Part shown: piece by piece, positions 50,768 to 51,526 of the stretch
Position numbering within the stretch: the stretch's first letter is position 1
How the letters are laid out: every line of letters starts with the position of its first letter
NCBI GenBank assembly: GCA_016789145.1
Contig: JAEUQI010000010.1
Location: 1 to 51,526 of the forward strand
Direction of reading: 5' to 3'
Length of the DNA stretch: 51,526 bases
Origin: Blastocatellia bacterium
Lineage (GTDB): Bacteria; Acidobacteriota; Blastocatellia; Pyrinomonadales; Pyrinomonadaceae
Notes under the pieces: model-generated
What the model was told of the DNA's origin: nothing
What the model saw: only the letters and a program-made list of their open reading frames with translations
Database searches by the model: none
Made by a program: the position numbers and the translations under genes

Positions 50768-51526
50768 GTGAAAACTGATCTCGACATATTAATAATGGCC
50801 GCCGGCCTTGGCACGCGGATGAAATCGAATCTCGCAAAGGTTTTGCATCGTCTCGACGGTCGTCCGTTGATAAATCATGTCTGCGAAACGTCGCTGACAT
50901 TAAAGCCGAACAGCATCAACGTAATCGTCGGGCATCAGGCTGATGACGTTAAGTTGGCTGTTACGAGTGAGTTTGGTGACGACAAGTTCGCGTTTCCGGT
51001 TCAAAAACAACAGCTTGGGACCGGCGATGCTGTGAATTCGGCAAAAAAGCTACTGAAAGATCGCGATTCAGTGACGCTTGTGCTTTCAGGCGACGTTCCG
51101 ATGATATCGAGTGCGACGTTGAAGTCTCTGCTCGCGAAACATCGCCGATCAAAGGCTACCTGTACGATACTGACCGTCGAACTCGCGAATCCGACCGGCT
51201 ATGGCCGCGTCATCCGCGAAGGCGGCGAATTTTCACGAATTGTTGAGCAAAAGGACGCGAGTGATGAAGAAAAACAGTGTCGCGAGATCAATTCGGGCAT
51301 TTACTGTTTCGACACTAAGAAACTTTTTCAGGCTCTCGCAAAAGTCGGGAACACCAATGCACAAGGCGAGTACTACCTGACGGATGTTCCCACCATTCTG
51401 AAAAACAAAGGCGACAAGATCGCTTTGTTTTTGCACACTGACGAACGCGAGATCGAAGGTATAAATGATCGCCGCCAGCTTGCATCGATGGAAGCCGAGC
51501 TTCGCAGCCGCACGATCACCAAACTC
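50768..51526 (+). CDS. glmU: Bifunctional GlmU, N-terminal part (cut by window end)
   Basis: GTG at 50768-50770 begins the frame, which stays open to base 51526 (253 codons). The pyrophosphorylase signature is ILIMAAGLGTRMKSNLAKVLH, followed by RPLINHVCETS, QKQQLGTGDAVNSAKKLL, LVLSGDVPMI, NPTGYGRVIREGGEFSRIVE and NSGIYCFDTKKLFQAL...NAQGEYYLTDV. This is the uridyltransferase domain that makes UDP-GlcNAc. The left-handed beta-helix acetyltransferase domain lies beyond the window. An ATG start could only be used at codon 10 (50795), inside the conserved strand, so GTG is chosen. Preceded by yvcK and a palindromic repeat. Confidence 0.95.
   Translation, partial: MKTDLDILIMAAGLGTRMKSNLAKVLHRLDGRPLINHVCETSLTLKPNSINVIVGHQADDVKLAVTSEFGDDKFAFPVQKQQLGTGDAVNSAKKLLKDRDSVTLVLSGDVPMISSATLKSLLAKHRRSKATCTILTVELANPTGYGRVIREGGEFSRIVEQKDASDEEKQCREINSGIYCFDTKKLFQALAKVGNTNAQGEYYLTDVPTILKNKGDKIALFLHTDEREIEGINDRRQLASMEAELRSRTITKL

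Overview
The window looks like a chromosome segment of a Gram-negative bacterium from the Acidobacteriota, most likely the Blastocatellia/Pyrinomonadales. This placement is an inference. It rests on the mix of lpxK (lipid A), a Wza/Wzz-type capsule export set with an ExeA-like ATPase, an MglA/MglB polarity pair, DUF4097-type secreted proteins under an ECF sigma factor, many signal peptides ending in AQ, and intergenic spaces packed with hairpin repeats. No rRNA, phage, IS transposase or CRISPR array was seen.

Layout. 1-6.1 kb: the end of an AI-2E-family permease and a 46-aa membrane protein; then, on the minus strand, trpG/pabA, a divergent trpD and lpxK; a secreted helical protein; and a dienoyl-CoA-reductase-like SDR. 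6.1-9.2 kb: a lipoprotein whose signal peptide is encoded by a palindromic repeat, followed by 1.3 kb of mixed repeats. 9.2-15.1 kb: a SprT-like metallopeptidase, divergent from the heat-shock operon hrcA-grpE-dnaK-dnaJ. 15.1-20.6 kb: an exported PepT-like peptidase, a GNAT acyltransferase, and a tight minus-strand set dcd / P1-family peptidase / aldehyde dehydrogenase. 20.6-23.8 kb: ECF sigma factor, anti-sigma factor and two DUF4097-like exported proteins, with a clear intrinsic terminator between sigma and anti-sigma.

23.8-27.4 kb is an accessory island. It holds an 11-bp iteron array resembling DnaA boxes, three 101-bp tandem repeats, several MITE-like inverted repeats, a broken RHS fragment with a possible orphan immunity gene, and a HigB/HigA-type toxin-antitoxin pair with a 19-bp operator inside its promoter. 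27.4-37.0 kb is an exopolysaccharide assembly/export operon: TPR lipoprotein, 59-aa membrane protein, Wzz/GumC co-polymerase, ExeA-like ATPase, BY-kinase, WcaJ-type initiating transferase, SLBB export protein and a YCF48-like protein. No other glycosyltransferase, flippase or polymerase lies in it. tRNA-Val and tRNA-Asp follow, then a TonB-domain lipoprotein.

38.3-47.8 kb is the most novel part: a three-gene operon for secreted proteins of 2570, 427 and 142 aa. Each downstream gene has a strong Shine-Dalgarno sequence and the operon ends in an intrinsic terminator. The first two proteins share a C-terminal domain with a YHWN motif, and the giant also carries a second domain twice. The window ends with mglB-mglA (minus strand), yvcK and the start of glmU.
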